Below are positions 41,413 to 51,717 of a stretch of 64,000 nucleotides of DNA, in pieces. This DNA is from Thiopseudomonas alkaliphila (lineage in GTDB: Bacteria; Pseudomonadota; Gammaproteobacteria; Pseudomonadales; Pseudomonadaceae): positions 1,280,501 to 1,344,500 of the forward strand of contig NZ_CP012358.1 in assembly GCF_001267175.1 (NCBI RefSeq), in the 5' to 3' direction. The notes below the pieces were generated by a model, which was not told the origin of the DNA, searched no databases, and saw only the letters and a list, made by a program, of their open reading frames with translations. Position 1 is the first letter of the stretch; every line of letters begins with the position of its first letter. The position numbers and the translations under genes were made by a program.

Positions 41413-42009
41413 ATGCTTAAACTCCTTCACTTAATTACAGGTGCACTGGCCTTAGTTTTGGCGCTTTGTGGCGTACAGTTCCTGTCTAACCATAGCCATA
41501 CCGCACTGTTACTGGCGACCTTTGGCCTTATCCACTTAATCCTTGCTCCCATTGTGCCGAACTGGGCACGGGGTAAACGTCGCTCGGGGCAATTGCTCAC
41601 CTCGGCCCTTATGGTGGCTGCTACTGCACTCTTAGCCTTTGCAATGTTTACCAAGCCCGATGCTACTTCTGCCCAAGCTCTAGCCTCCACTAGCTTTAGC
41701 TTATTGCTCTTAGCTACGGTGCTGCACTTAATGTTAAACCTGCGCAAAGTAGTGCGTAAAGCCAGCCCTCTATCACAAGACTTAACGGATCGTGAAACCG
41801 GTACGGTTAAATGGTTTAACACCTCTAAAGGTTTTGGGTTTATCTCCCGCGATCAAGGAGATGACATTTTTGTCCATTTCCGAGCAATTCGTGGTGAAGG
41901 ACACCGCGTTTTAGTTGAAGGTCAGCGTGTCGAATATACCGTGATGGAACGCGAAAAAGGTCTACAAGCCGAAGACGTGATCGCCGCACTACCTGAGGAT
42001 GGGCGCTAA
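41413..42009 (+). CDS. Membrane-anchored cold-shock domain protein
   Basis: A 198-residue fusion. Residues about 2-110 are hydrophobic and form four predicted membrane helices separated by short basic loops. Residues 128-193 are a cold-shock domain with RNP1 KGFGFI (139-144) and RNP2 DIFVHF (151-156), which bind single-stranded nucleic acid. A homologue of this layout lies next to aspS in Pseudomonas aeruginosa. It could tether RNA at the inner membrane, but no function is established from sequence. The ribosome site is weak (AGAG eight bases before ATG). Confidence 0.85.
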   Translation: MLKLLHLITGALALVLALCGVQFLSNHSHTALLLATFGLIHLILAPIVPNWARGKRRSGQLLTSALMVAATALLAFAMFTKPDATSAQALASTSFSLLLLATVLHLMLNLRKVVRKASPLSQDLTDRETGTVKWFNTSKGFGFISRDQGDDIFVHFRAIRGEGHRVLVEGQRVEYTVMEREKGLQAEDVIAALPEDGR

Positions 42010-42027
42010 TTGCTCGCCTAATTTCTA

Positions 42028-42070
42028 CTTCAAAGCAGCGTGCGACAGAATGTCGCACGCTGCTTTGAAG
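42028..42070. repeat. 20-bp perfect inverted repeat after the cold-shock gene
   Basis: The left arm 42028-42047 and right arm 42051-42070 are perfectly complementary around a GAA loop, starting 18 bases after the cold-shock stop. No T run follows in either direction. It may be a transcript-end or stability structure, or a palindromic element. Confidence 0.8.
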
Positions 42071-42371
42071 CCCTGCTAAAATTCAATAAAACAACAATAA
42101 AAACAATTGCTTAGAGCATCCCTTAAGCCCTACTTACGCACTTTAGCAGTACTCCACTGCAGCCTGTCTAGTAATTTTTTTTGCGCATTATTTTCATTTT
42201 AGGATAGTTTACTTGCGCTAAATCTGGCGAATAACAAAGAAAAACAATGTAAAAACGCGCCAGTCACAAAAGTTTGCGCTAAAGTATTCTGCTTTTGCAC
42301 GGTATTTACCCAAGTCAGTGAGTAAAGATTCTATTTGCTGTAAATTTTTAATTAATGCTTAAGGTTCAACC
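42071..42371. promoter_or_regulatory. Upstream region of gdhA with repeated TTGCGC boxes
   Basis: Non-coding. TTGCGCTAAA occurs at 42213-42222 and again at 42274-42283, 61 bases apart, and TTGCGC also at 42181-42186. These equal-phase copies upstream of gdhA could be binding sites for a regulator. No recognisable named operator was seen. Confidence 0.3.
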
Positions 42372-43661
42372 ATGTCACAACAATCAACGCAGCACCTGCC
42401 CTCCTACCTTGATGAAAATAATCCGGGTCCTTGGGGCATTTTTTTAGAACAAGTTGATCGCGTAACGCCTTACTTGGGCGAGCTTTCCAAGTGGGTTGAC
42501 ACCCTCAAGCGTCCTGAGCGCATTTTAATGGTGGATATTCCCGTCCGTCGCGATGATGGTAGCGTGGTTCATATTGAAGGCTACCGGGTCCAGCACAACT
42601 TAATTTTAGGTCCAGGTAAAGGTGGCGTGCGCTACCACCAAGACGTCACCCTCTCTGAGGTGATGGCGCTTTCTGCCTGGATGTCAGTCAAAAACGCGGT
42701 GGTTGGCTTACCCTATGGCGGCGCTAAAGGCGGTTTGCGTTTTGATCCCCGCAACTTCTCACAAACTGAGATTGAGCGAATTACTCGCCGCTACATTAGC
42801 GAAATCAGCCCAATTATTGGCACTGATAAAGATATCCCAGGTCCTGACGTCAACACCAATGCCAAAACCATGGCATGGATGATGGATACCTATGCCATGA
42901 AAAACGGTGCCACCGCACCAGGCATCGTCACCGGCAAGCCTATCTCTTTAGGTGGTAGTTTAGGCCGAGTTGAAGCAACCGGTCGCGGTGTATTTATTAC
43001 CGGTATGGCAGCCGCCAAAGATGCCGGTATTGCTATTGAAGACGCCCGTATCAGCATCCAAGGCTTTGGTAACGTCGGCGGTACTGCTGGTCGTTTGTTT
43101 GCTGAAGTAGGGGCTAAAGTGGTCGCGGTACAAGACCACACTGGCAACATTCACAATAGCCAAGGTATCGATACCGCAGCGCTCACTGACTACGTGCAAA
43201 AGCATGGCGGTGTTGGTGGTTTCCCAGGCGCAGAAGCTATTAGTGCAGACGCCTTCTGGGCGGTAGAAAATGAAATTCTGATTCCTGCCGCTTTAGAAGG
43301 TCAGATTCATAAAGGCAACGCGCCAAGCATCAACAGTAAAATTATTGTAGAAGGTGCTAACGGCCCAACCACCCCTGAAGCTGACGATATTTTAAGCCAA
43401 AAAGGCATCATTATCGTACCTGACGTCCTAGCTAATGCTGGCGGTGTGACAGTGAGTTACTTTGAGTGGGTACAAAACTCATCGAGCTTCTACTGGACCG
43501 TTGAAGAGGTCAATGCGCGCCTAGAGAAAATCATGAGCACCGCTTATGAAACCGTCTCGAACACAGCCAAACAGCACCAAGTCACGCTACGTACTGCGGC
43601 CTTCATTACCGCCTGTACCCGTATTTTAGAGGCCCGTGAATTACGCGGCTTATTCCCTTAA
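42372..43661 (+). CDS. gdhA: Glutamate dehydrogenase (Glu/Leu/Phe/Val family)
   Basis: Interconverts glutamate with 2-oxoglutarate and ammonia. The 429-residue protein has the substrate domain [14 protein letters not shown] with the catalytic Lys (about 120), [16 protein letters not shown], and the dinucleotide fold IQGFGNVGG. The length and the PYGGAKGG form are those of the ~430-residue class often NAD-linked, rather than the ~445-residue NADP enzyme of enteric bacteria; coenzyme preference remains inferred. AAGG lies seven bases before the ATG. A terminator follows. Confidence 0.93.
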   Translation: MSQQSTQHLPSYLDENNPGPWGIFLEQVDRVTPYLGELSKWVDTLKRPERILMVDIPVRRDDGSVVHIEGYRVQHNLILGPGKGGVRYHQDVTLSEVMALSAWMSVKNAVVGLPYGGAKGGLRFDPRNFSQTEIERITRRYISEISPIIGTDKDIPGPDVNTNAKTMAWMMDTYAMKNGATAPGIVTGKPISLGGSLGRVEATGRGVFITGMAAAKDAGIAIEDARISIQGFGNVGGTAGRLFAEVGAKVVAVQDHTGNIHNSQGIDTAALTDYVQKHGGVGGFPGAEAISADAFWAVENEILIPAALEGQIHKGNAPSINSKIIVEGANGPTTPEADDILSQKGIIIVPDVLANAGGVTVSYFEWVQNSSSFYWTVEEVNARLEKIMSTAYETVSNTAKQHQVTLRTAAFITACTRILEARELRGLFP

Positions 43662-43681
43662 GCCAAGCTGTATAACTTAGC

Positions 43682-43717
43682 AGCCCCGTCAGCAGTGCAC
43701 TGTTGTCGGGGCTTTTT
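43682..43717 (+). terminator. Rho-independent terminator after gdhA
   Basis: AGCCCCG (43682-43688) and CGGGGCT (43707-43713) close a longer imperfect hairpin, followed by a T5 run, 20 bases after the gdhA stop. The small membrane protein gene starts only 13 bases beyond. Confidence 0.88.
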
Positions 43718-43729
43718 AATCGAGTCTGT

Positions 43730-44071
43730 ATGTACGAATCTAAATTTCAGCCTTTACTGCCACGCTGGCATTTTGTGCAGCGATTACTACAGCACCTGCT
43801 CATCGCCCTGTTGATTATTGCCCTGACTCTATTACTGGGCACCTTAGGTCATTATTATTTTGAGGACATGAGCTGGCATGATGCGTTTTTTAACGCCGCC
43901 TATGTATTTAGTGGTTTAAGTTACCTCACGCCACCCAACAGCTTAAGTGGCAAGCTATTTTTAGTCGTTTACTCAATCTATGTACAGCTGATTATTTTGG
44001 CTCTACTGGGGGTTTTAAGTGCCCCTGTGATTCATCGGGTACTGCATCGCCTACACCTTGACAGCGACTAA
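43730..44071 (+). CDS. Small 2-TM protein resembling a degenerate K+ channel
   Basis: A 113-residue membrane protein with two hydrophobic helices (about 19-39 and 76-98) around a segment SWHDAFFNAAYVFSGLSYLTPPNSLSGKLF (48-77, quoted in two parts in family terms). The layout and spacing match two-helix ion-channel pore modules (Asp-Ala-x-Phe/Tyr before the filter, Gly-Lys-x-Phe after it). The selectivity filter TVGYG is replaced by SGLSY, so K+ selectivity is doubtful. The ATG at 43730 has GAG nearby; an earlier in-frame start at 43703 lies in the gdhA terminator. Function unknown. Confidence 0.62.
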   Translation: MYESKFQPLLPRWHFVQRLLQHLLIALLIIALTLLLGTLGHYYFEDMSWHDAFFNAAYVFSGLSYLTPPNSLSGKLFLVVYSIYVQLIILALLGVLSAPVIHRVLHRLHLDSD

Positions 44072-44174
44072 GCGAGCAGCAGACACTCACAAATAATTAT
44101 AGTTCGCCTAGATTTCAGGCTATACTCACACGTTTTTCTATTCGCCGATTTTATTTAGGGGTCCCGCCGCTATT

Positions 44175-47024
44175 ATGGATAAGACCTATCAGCCGCACGC
44201 TATTGAAAGCCACTGGTACCAAATTTGGGAGCAAAACAATTATTTTGCTCCCCAAGGTTCAGGTAAGCCTTACACCATTATGATTCCGCCGCCGAACGTA
44301 ACAGGCAGCTTACACATGGGTCATGGGTTTAATAACGCGATCATGGATGCGCTTATTCGTTTCCGTCGTATGCAGGGCCGCAATACCCTCTGGCAACCTG
44401 GCACCGACCACGCCGGAATTGCCACACAAATGGTGGTTGAGCGCCAACTGGCAGCGCAGGGCCAAGATCGCCATGACTTAGGCCGTGAAGCCTTCCTTGA
44501 CAAAGTATGGGAGTGGAAAGAGCAGTCAGGTGGCACTATCACTCGACAAATTCGCCGCTTAGGTAGCTCTGTCGACTGGTCCCGTGAGCGCTTTACTATG
44601 GATGACGGCTTATCAACTGCGGTTAAAGAGGCCTTTGTTCGTCTGCATGAAGATGGTCTGATCTACCGCGGTAAGCGTTTAGTCAACTGGGACCCTAAAT
44701 TCCATACGGCAATTTCTGACCTAGAAGTAGAAAATCATGACGAAAAAGGACACCTATGGAATTTGCGCTACCCCTTAGCCGATGGTGAAAAAACCGCTGA
44801 AGGGAAAGATTACTTAGTGGTTGCTACCACTCGTCCCGAAACCTTATTAGGCGACAGTGCAGTAGCCGTTCACCCAGAAGATGAACGCTATAAAGCATTA
44901 ATTGGTAAGTATGTTGAACTGCCTTTAGTTGGCCGACGCATTCCAATTGTTGGCGATGATTACTGTGACCCTGAGTTTGGTACCGGTTGCGTTAAAATCA
45001 CGCCAGCCCACGACTTCAATGACTATGAAGTGGGCAAGCGTCATCAGTTACCGCTGATCAACGTACTAGATAAAAATGCGGCTATTTTAGCCACAGCGCA
45101 GATTTTCAATACTGACGGCAGCGTCAATGAACAGCTAGATAATCAACTGCCTGCAGAATTTGCAGGGCTAGATCGCTTTGAAGCACGCAAGAAAATCGTG
45201 GCCGCAATGGATGCTGCTGGGCTACTGCAAAGTATTGACGAACATGCACTTAAAACGCCCCGTGGTGACCGCTCCGGTGATGTGATTGAGCCTTGGTTAA
45301 CCGACCAGTGGTATGTCTCAACCAAACCTTTAGCCGAGCCTGCAATTGCTGCGGTTGAAGACGGTCGTGTGCAGTTTGTCCCAAAACAGTACGAAAATAT
45401 GTATTTCAGCTGGATGCGTGACATTCAAGACTGGTGCATCAGCCGTCAGCTGTGGTGGGGCCACCGAATTCCGGCGTGGTATGACGAGGCAGGCAATGTC
45501 TACGTTGGCCGAGATGAAGCAGAAGTACGAGCCAAACATAACCTAGGCGATATTACCTTACGCCAAGACGAAGACGTGCTGGATACTTGGTTCAGCTCAG
45601 GCTTATGGACATTCTCCACCCTTGGTTGGCCTGAACCAACAGAATTTTTGAAAACTTTCCACCCGACCGATGTGTTGGTGACTGGATTTGACATCATCTT
45701 CTTCTGGGTTGCACGCATGATGATGCTCACCATGCATCTGATTAAAAACGAAGATGGCAGCCCACAAATTCCGTTCAAAACGGTCTATGTACATGGTTTA
45801 GTACGGGATGGCCAAGGCCATAAAATGTCCAAATCCAAAGGTAACGTATTGGATCCGCTGGACATTATTGACGGCATTGATCTTGAAACCCTGGTTGAAA
45901 AACGCACCAGCGGGATGATGCAGCCCAAACTAGCCCAGCAAATTGAAAAACAAACCCGTGCCGAGTTTGCTGACGGCATTGCCAGTTACGGCACTGATGC
46001 CCTGCGCTTTACCTTCTGCTCGCTTGCCTCCACTGGCCGTGACGTGAAGTTTGATATGGGCCGGGTCGAAGGCTACCGTAACTTCTGCAACAAAATCTGG
46101 AATGCTGCCCGCTATGTGATGATGCAGTGCGAGGATCAAGATTGTGGCGTGCAAGGTGAAGCCGTCGAGCTAACCACTGCCGATCGCTGGATTCTCTCTG
46201 AGCTGCAAAAAACCAGCACCGAGGTAACGCGCCAGCTTGAGCAGTTCCGCTTTGACCTTGCAACCCAAGCGGTATACGAATTTGTTTGGAACCAGTACTG
46301 TGACTGGTACTTAGAGCTATCCAAACCAGTACTCTGGGACAAAACTGCGCCATTAGAGCGTACCCGTGGCACCCGCCGCACACTGGTACAAGTGCTAGAA
46401 AGTATTTTGCGTTTAGCGCACCCCTTTATGCCTTTTATCACTGAAGAGATCTGGCAGCGTATTGCGCCGATGGCTGGTAAACAAGGCGCCACCATTATGC
46501 TGCAACCATTTCCTGAGGCTGAACCTGCCTTAATTGATGAAGCAGCTAGCGCCAGTATTGAGTGGCTTAAAGCCGTGATGCTGGGTCTGCGCAATATTCG
46601 CGCTGAAATGAATATTGGTCCAGGCAAGCCGCTACCAGTACTGCTAGCTAAAGCATCAGCTGCTGATTTAGCACACTTAGAGCAAAACCGTACCACACTG
46701 ATTAAGTTAGCTAAGCTCGACAGTATTACCCTCCTTGTGGATGAGCAAGAAGCCCCGATGGCAGCCACCGCACTGGTGGGTGATCTGCAAGTATTGGTGC
46801 CAATGGCAGGCTTAATTGACACCCAAGCTGAACTGGCCCGCTTAGATAAAGAAATTCAGCGGCTTGAAGGCGAAATTAAACGCGTCTCAGGCAAACTGTC
46901 TAACCAAGGATTCGTCGCTAAGGCACCAGCCGAAGTGATTGAAAAAGAGCGAGCTAAGCAAACAGAGTTTGAGCATGCGTTAGCGCAGCTAGCCGAGCAA
47001 CGTCAACGGATTGCTAGCCTGTAA
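44175..47024 (+). CDS. valS: Valyl-tRNA synthetase
   Basis: A class I synthetase of 949 residues that charges tRNA-Val and edits misactivated threonine. HMGH at 47-50 (HIGH motif) and KMSKS at 550-554 bind ATP. The CP1 editing domain lies between them ([15 protein letters not shown]). After the anticodon-binding domain (about 660-800) comes the C-terminal coiled-coil arm (about 880-949, [19 protein letters not shown]). All elements are intact. Confidence 0.98.
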   Translation: MDKTYQPHAIESHWYQIWEQNNYFAPQGSGKPYTIMIPPPNVTGSLHMGHGFNNAIMDALIRFRRMQGRNTLWQPGTDHAGIATQMVVERQLAAQGQDRHDLGREAFLDKVWEWKEQSGGTITRQIRRLGSSVDWSRERFTMDDGLSTAVKEAFVRLHEDGLIYRGKRLVNWDPKFHTAISDLEVENHDEKGHLWNLRYPLADGEKTAEGKDYLVVATTRPETLLGDSAVAVHPEDERYKALIGKYVELPLVGRRIPIVGDDYCDPEFGTGCVKITPAHDFNDYEVGKRHQLPLINVLDKNAAILATAQIFNTDGSVNEQLDNQLPAEFAGLDRFEARKKIVAAMDAAGLLQSIDEHALKTPRGDRSGDVIEPWLTDQWYVSTKPLAEPAIAAVEDGRVQFVPKQYENMYFSWMRDIQDWCISRQLWWGHRIPAWYDEAGNVYVGRDEAEVRAKHNLGDITLRQDEDVLDTWFSSGLWTFSTLGWPEPTEFLKTFHPTDVLVTGFDIIFFWVARMMMLTMHLIKNEDGSPQIPFKTVYVHGLVRDGQGHKMSKSKGNVLDPLDIIDGIDLETLVEKRTSGMMQPKLAQQIEKQTRAEFADGIASYGTDALRFTFCSLASTGRDVKFDMGRVEGYRNFCNKIWNAARYVMMQCEDQDCGVQGEAVELTTADRWILSELQKTSTEVTRQLEQFRFDLATQAVYEFVWNQYCDWYLELSKPVLWDKTAPLERTRGTRRTLVQVLESILRLAHPFMPFITEEIWQRIAPMAGKQGATIMLQPFPEAEPALIDEAASASIEWLKAVMLGLRNIRAEMNIGPGKPLPVLLAKASAADLAHLEQNRTTLIKLAKLDSITLLVDEQEAPMAATALVGDLQVLVPMAGLIDTQAELARLDKEIQRLEGEIKRVSGKLSNQGFVAKAPAEVIEKERAKQTEFEHALAQLAEQRQRIASL

Positions 47025-47074
47025 CGGTAGCACCTGGAATAAGGATCAGGCCACGGCCTGTTAGGAGATTACAC

Positions 47075-48052
47075 GTGATTACATTTTCTAAAAAAGCGTT
47101 ACTGTCACTCAGCGCGTTAACCTTAGCCATGAGCGCCTCATTTAGCAGTGTCGCCGCTGATGTTAAATCAGTAGCCACCACCGCTATTGTAGAGCACCCA
47201 GCACTTGACTCAGTGCGTGACGGTGTACTGGATGCCCTTAAAGAAGCCGGTTACAGCGAAGGTAAAAATCTTAAGTGGCAATACCAAAGCGCCCAAGGCA
47301 ATACTGGTACTGCAGCACAAATTGCTCGTAAATTTATCGGCGATAAGCCAGATGCTATCGTGGCGATTGGTACCCCTTCAGCGCAAGCTGCAGTTGCTGG
47401 CACTAAGAATATTCCAATTGTATTTTCTGCCGTGACTGATCCCGTACAAGGTCAGCTGACCCCCAGTTGGGAAGCCTCAGGTACTAACGTCACTGGCGCC
47501 TCAGACGTATTAGAGCTGGATAAGCAAGTTGATCTAATTTTACAAGTTGTACCTCACGCGAAAAAAGTGGGCATTGTGTATAACCCAGGTGAGGCCAACT
47601 CAGTGGTGGTTGTGGATAAACTCCGTGACTTACTGCCCAAGCGCGATATGCAACTGGTAGAAGCTGCAGCACCCCGCTCAGTGGATGTGAGCTCAGCCGC
47701 CCGCAGTTTAGTTGGCAAGGTTGATGTGATCTACAGCAGCACCGACAATAACGTCGTGTCTGCCTATGAAGCGCTAGCTAAAGTTGGTAACGACACCAAA
47801 ACGCCAATTATCGCCTCAGATACTGATAGCGTGAAGCGTGGTGCCATTGCAGCCCTAGGCGTTGACTACCGCGAACTCGGCCAACAAACTGGTCGCATCG
47901 TGGTACGCATTCTTAATGGCGAAAAACCAGGTGATATTAAGCCTGAAACCAGCGAGAATTTACTGCTCTTACTCAACCCAGCGGCAGCTAAGAAGCAAGG
48001 TGTAACCCTATCCCAAGAGTTACTCGATAGCGCCAGCGAAATCGTACAGTAA
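47075..48052 (+). CDS. ABC transporter substrate-binding protein (TrpX-like)
   Basis: A 325-residue periplasmic binding protein of the ABC_sub_bind (PF04392-type) family, with a signal peptide cleaved near VAAD (27-29). Segments AIGTPSAQAAVAGTKNIPIVFSAVTDP and VGIVYNPGEANSVV are typical. Start is GTG at 47075 behind AGGAGATT. It is the first of three genes for a complete importer. Relatives in Firmicutes (TrpX) are tied to tryptophan or tyrosine by regulation, but here no such control is visible, so the substrate is unknown. Confidence 0.85.
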   Translation: MITFSKKALLSLSALTLAMSASFSSVAADVKSVATTAIVEHPALDSVRDGVLDALKEAGYSEGKNLKWQYQSAQGNTGTAAQIARKFIGDKPDAIVAIGTPSAQAAVAGTKNIPIVFSAVTDPVQGQLTPSWEASGTNVTGASDVLELDKQVDLILQVVPHAKKVGIVYNPGEANSVVVVDKLRDLLPKRDMQLVEAAAPRSVDVSSAARSLVGKVDVIYSSTDNNVVSAYEALAKVGNDTKTPIIASDTDSVKRGAIAALGVDYRELGQQTGRIVVRILNGEKPGDIKPETSENLLLLLNPAAAKKQGVTLSQELLDSASEIVQ

Positions 48053-48122
48053 GCGTTACTCAACCGCGCCAGTTAGCCCCGGCTAATTGGCGCATTCTTT
48101 TATCACCCTGGTCCACACGTTC

Positions 48123-49010
48123 ATGTCTTTGTTTTCAATGTTTGGCGCGCTAGAAATCGGCCTGATTTTTAGCTTGGTCGCACTAGGTGTCTTTATTTCT
48201 TTCCGTTTACTACGGTTTCCTGATTTAACCGTTGACGGTAGTTTTCCCTTAGGTGGCGCAGTAGGGGCCGTGGCTATTGCCAGTGGCATGGATCCTTTTT
48301 TAGCCACACTGTTAGCGGCTTTAGCAGGTGCAGGAGCCGGTGTGATTACCGCACTGCTTAACGTGCACCTTAAAATTATGGACTTGCTGGCCAGTATTTT
48401 AATGATGATTGCGCTGTACTCAATTAACTTGCGCATCATGGGTCGCCCTAACGTTCCACTGATTATGGAACCAACGGTCTTTAGTATTTTACAGCCCGAG
48501 TGGCTGGCCGATTACATCGCCCGTCCATTAATTCTGATTGTGATTGTGGTACTGGCCAAACTCGGCCTAGATGCCTACTTTTCCACCAAGCAAGGCTTAG
48601 CCATTCGTGCTACCGGTGCTAACCCGCGGATGGCCCGCGCCCAGGGAGTCAATACCGGCGCTATGGTAATTCTAGGGATGGCGGTATCGAATGCTTTAGT
48701 TGCTCTGGCCGGCGCGTTGTTTGCGCAAACTCAAGGTGGGGCTGATATCTCGATGGGGATTGGTACTATTGTGATTGGTCTGGCCGCAGTAATTGTCGGT
48801 GAAAGCATTTTGCCCTCGCGCCGCTTGTTCTATACCACACTGGCTGTGGTGCTAGGTGCTATTGTGTATCGCTTCTTTATCGCGCTAGCACTCAACAGCG
48901 ACTTTATTGGCTTACAAGCCCAAGACCTAAACCTAGTCACCGCGCTATTAGTGACGGTAGCTTTAGTGATTCCGCTATTAAAGCAGCGTTTATCGAGACC
49001 CAAAGGCTAA
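48123..49010 (+). CDS. ABC transporter permease (TrpY-like)
   Basis: The membrane subunit of the importer, about 295 residues with eight or so hydrophobic helices and the branched-chain-type permease segment ATGANPRMARAQGVNTGAM. The opening LVALGVFISFRLLRFPDLTVDGSF is characteristic of this subfamily. The start is uncertain: a TTG at 48087 and ATGs at 48123 and 48135 are in frame and none has a clear ribosome site; 48123 gives a normal N-terminal helix. It precedes the ATPase gene by four bases. Confidence 0.82.
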   Translation: MSLFSMFGALEIGLIFSLVALGVFISFRLLRFPDLTVDGSFPLGGAVGAVAIASGMDPFLATLLAALAGAGAGVITALLNVHLKIMDLLASILMMIALYSINLRIMGRPNVPLIMEPTVFSILQPEWLADYIARPLILIVIVVLAKLGLDAYFSTKQGLAIRATGANPRMARAQGVNTGAMVILGMAVSNALVALAGALFAQTQGGADISMGIGTIVIGLAAVIVGESILPSRRLFYTTLAVVLGAIVYRFFIALALNSDFIGLQAQDLNLVTALLVTVALVIPLLKQRLSRPKG

Positions 49011-49014
49011 TCCC

Positions 49015-49809
49015 ATGTTAAGTGCACAGAATCTAAAAGTGACCTTTAACCCAGGCACCCCGATTGAAACCAAAGCCTTGCAAGGATTATCCCTTGATAT
49101 CCCGACTGGGCAATTTGTCACGGTCATCGGTACCAATGGTGCAGGGAAATCCACTTTCTTAAATGCCGTCTCCGGTGATTTAAGTGTCGATACCGGCACC
49201 ATCTTGATTGATGATAAAGACGTCACTAAGCAATCGGTCTGGACCCGAGCCAAACAAGTGGCGCGGGTCTTCCAAGACCCTATGGCCGGTACCTGCGAAG
49301 ACCTAACCATCGAAGAAAATATGGCCCTTGCCCAACAACGTGGTAAATGCCGTGGACTTAGCTGGGCGGTTAAGCGCTCTATGCGCGAAGGCTTTCGTGA
49401 GCATCTGGCTAAATTAGGTCTGGGATTAGAAAATCGCTTAACCGACCGCATCGGCCTGCTCTCAGGTGGCCAGCGTCAAGCTGTCAGCCTATTAATGGCC
49501 GCACTGCAACCTTCACGTATTTTGTTACTCGATGAGCATACGGCGGCCCTTGATCCACGCACCGCAGAGTTTGTTCTGGAGCTAACCCAACGCATTGTCG
49601 AAGAAAAACAGCTAACCACCATGATGGTGACTCACAGTATGCGCCAAGCCTTAGATGTGGGAGATCGCACGGTGATGTTGCACCAAGGTCAGGTGGTGTT
49701 AGATGTATCAGGTGAAGAGCGCAAAGGCTTAGATGTGCCTGATCTGCTGCAGATGTTTGAAAAGGTGCGCGGTGAAAAAGTCTCTGACGACGCTTTACTG
49801 CTTAGTTAA
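49015..49809 (+). CDS. ABC transporter ATP-binding protein (TrpZ-like)
   Basis: The 264-residue cytoplasmic ATPase of the importer: Walker A GTNGAGKST (about 40-48), signature LSGGQRQAVSLLMA, Walker B ILLLDEHTAALDP, and switch His in MVTHSMRQA. The Glu-His after the Walker B Asp and the C-terminal extension resemble the TrpZ-type subfamily. Four bases separate it from the permease. A hairpin follows and probably ends the operon. Confidence 0.88.
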   Translation: MLSAQNLKVTFNPGTPIETKALQGLSLDIPTGQFVTVIGTNGAGKSTFLNAVSGDLSVDTGTILIDDKDVTKQSVWTRAKQVARVFQDPMAGTCEDLTIEENMALAQQRGKCRGLSWAVKRSMREGFREHLAKLGLGLENRLTDRIGLLSGGQRQAVSLLMAALQPSRILLLDEHTAALDPRTAEFVLELTQRIVEEKQLTTMMVTHSMRQALDVGDRTVMLHQGQVVLDVSGEERKGLDVPDLLQMFEKVRGEKVSDDALLLS

Positions 49810-49830
49810 GCAGCGCTTTACCTCTTCTCA

Positions 49831-49864
49831 ACAACAGCGCTTTTTTAGCGCTGTTGTCGTTTTA
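49831..49864 (+). terminator. Likely terminator after the ABC importer genes
   Basis: A perfect 11-bp stem (ACAACAGCGCT / AGCGCTGTTGT) with a T5 loop at 49831-49857, followed by CGTTTT. The T tract is short, so termination may be partial. Confidence 0.65.
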
Positions 49865-49887
49865 GCCCTGCCATGAGATAGCCTTCA

Positions 49888-51717
49888 ATGAATCCTCAAC
49901 TCTTGATCGTATTAGCCTTACTGGCTTTGGCCATTGTGTTGTTTATCCGCAATAAGCCTGCAATGGATGTGGTCGCGCTGTTAATGCTGGTGGCCTTACC
50001 TCTGACCGGCATATTGAGCCTTGAGGAAGCCTTGGCCGGCTTTAGCGATCCTAGCGTGATTGTCATTGCTGCACTCTTTGTTATTGGTGCCGGTTTAGTG
50101 CGCACCGGGGTTGCCTATCAGCTAGGTGAATGGCTGATGCGCCATGCAGGAGAGAGCGAAACCCGATTAATTATTTTATTAATGCTCGCCGTGGCGGCAT
50201 TGGGCTCGATTATGAGTTCAACTGGGGTCGTGGCTATCTTTATCCCTATTGTGTTAAGCATCGCGGCCAAACTTAAGATTTCCACCAGTCGTTTAATGAT
50301 GCCGCTAAGCTTTGCCGGCTTGATCAGCGGCATGCTGACCTTAGTAGCAACGCCACCGAACATGGTAGTCCACAGTGAGTTAGTCCGTAGTGGCTTAACA
50401 GGTTTTAGTTTTTTTGCTTTTGCTCCCATTGGCTTAACCGTATTACTGGTCGGCATTGGTTATATGTTAGTAGTGCGCGGCTGGTTAACTCCACGCTCGG
50501 CAACCATCGATAACAGCGAATCACGGCATGGCTTGGCCGATTTAATTAAAGAGTATCGCCTACCTGAACGTGAACGACGACTTAAAGTCCTTCCCCACTC
50601 ACCACTTACAGGGCAGCTACTCAATGAGTTACAGCTGCGTAAACAATACGGGATTAATGTGATTGGCGTTGAGCGTCAACAACGCTTTCGTAGCGTTCTC
50701 CTTGGCGCTACTGGCAGCACAGAAATCCGCGCCGATGATATTCTCTTAGTTGACCTGGCCAGTCCCACCATTGGCTTACAGGGTATTTATTACGAGCTGG
50801 GATTAGAGCCTCAAGCCAGGGTCAAAAGTTATTTTGTTACTCACCAGCGTGAACTAGGGTTAGCAGAGGTCATGCTACCGCCTGGCACTTCCTTGGCAGG
50901 CAAAACGATTCAGCAATTGGCGTTTCGCAGCACGAAAAAACTTAATGTGATTGGTCTGCGACGTAACCAACAAGCACTCAGCGGCTTACTGGTAGATGAA
51001 CAATTAAAAGCGGGGGATATTTTATTGGTGGCAGGTAAATGGGTTGATATCCGCCGCTTGCAAAACCAGCAGCGTGATCTATTAGTCCTCACGTTACCGG
51101 CGGAAGTCGATGATGTGGCACCGGCTATCAGTCAGGCCCCTTATGCTCTGCTGAGTTTAGCAGTGATGATTGGCTTAATGGTCAGCGGTCTTGTACCCAA
51201 TGTGCTCGCCGCGCTAATAGGCTGCTTGCTAATGGGCTTATTTCGTTGCATTGATTTAGCCAGCGCCTATAAAAGCATTCATTGGCCAAGTTTGGTATTG
51301 ATTGTTGGCATGTTGCCCTTTGCCGCGGCCCTACAAAAAACCGGCGGAGTTGATTTAGCCGTGCACGCTTTGCTCAGTATTATGGGCGAAGCGGCGCCGC
51401 GGGTGATTTTAGCCAGTTTGTTTTTAGCCACCGCGGTCATTGGCTTGTTTATTTCTAATACCGCCACCGCGGTACTCATGGCGCCAATTGCCATTGCTAG
51501 CGCCCAAGCCTTAGGTGCATCACCCTACCCCTTTGCCATGACAGTAGCGGTGGCCGCTTCCGCAGCCTTTATGACGCCGATTTCCTCACCCGTGAATACC
51601 TTAGTCCTAGGGCCAGGTAATTATCGGTTTGCGGACTTTGTCCGCGTTGGAGTCCCTTTTACCTTACTGGTGATGCTGGTCAGCGTGATTTTAATTCCTT
51701 GGCTGTTTCCACTCTAA
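49888..51717 (+). CDS. SLC13-family permease with two RCK_C domains
   Basis: A 609-residue transporter of the divalent anion:sodium symporter superfamily. Two membrane halves (about 1-195 and 405-609) with the repeated hairpin motifs SSTGVVAIFIPIV and SNTATAVLMAPIAIA flank a cytoplasmic segment with two TrkA-C/RCK_C domains (about 220-385, PLTGQLLNELQLRKQYGINVIGVER shortened: GINVIGVER and LNVIGLRRN). Such proteins transport sulfate, phosphate or dicarboxylates. With a thiosulfate oxidiser in the same genome, a sulfur anion is possible but unproven. Its 3' end overlaps convergent rlmF by four bases. Confidence 0.82.
   Translation: MNPQLLIVLALLALAIVLFIRNKPAMDVVALLMLVALPLTGILSLEEALAGFSDPSVIVIAALFVIGAGLVRTGVAYQLGEWLMRHAGESETRLIILLMLAVAALGSIMSSTGVVAIFIPIVLSIAAKLKISTSRLMMPLSFAGLISGMLTLVATPPNMVVHSELVRSGLTGFSFFAFAPIGLTVLLVGIGYMLVVRGWLTPRSATIDNSESRHGLADLIKEYRLPERERRLKVLPHSPLTGQLLNELQLRKQYGINVIGVERQQRFRSVLLGATGSTEIRADDILLVDLASPTIGLQGIYYELGLEPQARVKSYFVTHQRELGLAEVMLPPGTSLAGKTIQQLAFRSTKKLNVIGLRRNQQALSGLLVDEQLKAGDILLVAGKWVDIRRLQNQQRDLLVLTLPAEVDDVAPAISQAPYALLSLAVMIGLMVSGLVPNVLAALIGCLLMGLFRCIDLASAYKSIHWPSLVLIVGMLPFAAALQKTGGVDLAVHALLSIMGEAAPRVILASLFLATAVIGLFISNTATAVLMAPIAIASAQALGASPYPFAMTVAVAASAAFMTPISSPVNTLVLGPGNYRFADFVRVGVPFTLLVMLVSVILIPWLFPL

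Noticed and set aside
46136..46822. 228-codon minus-strand ORF
   Set aside because: Entirely antisense to valS, whose motifs are intact. Low-complexity composition and no ribosome site or homology signal.
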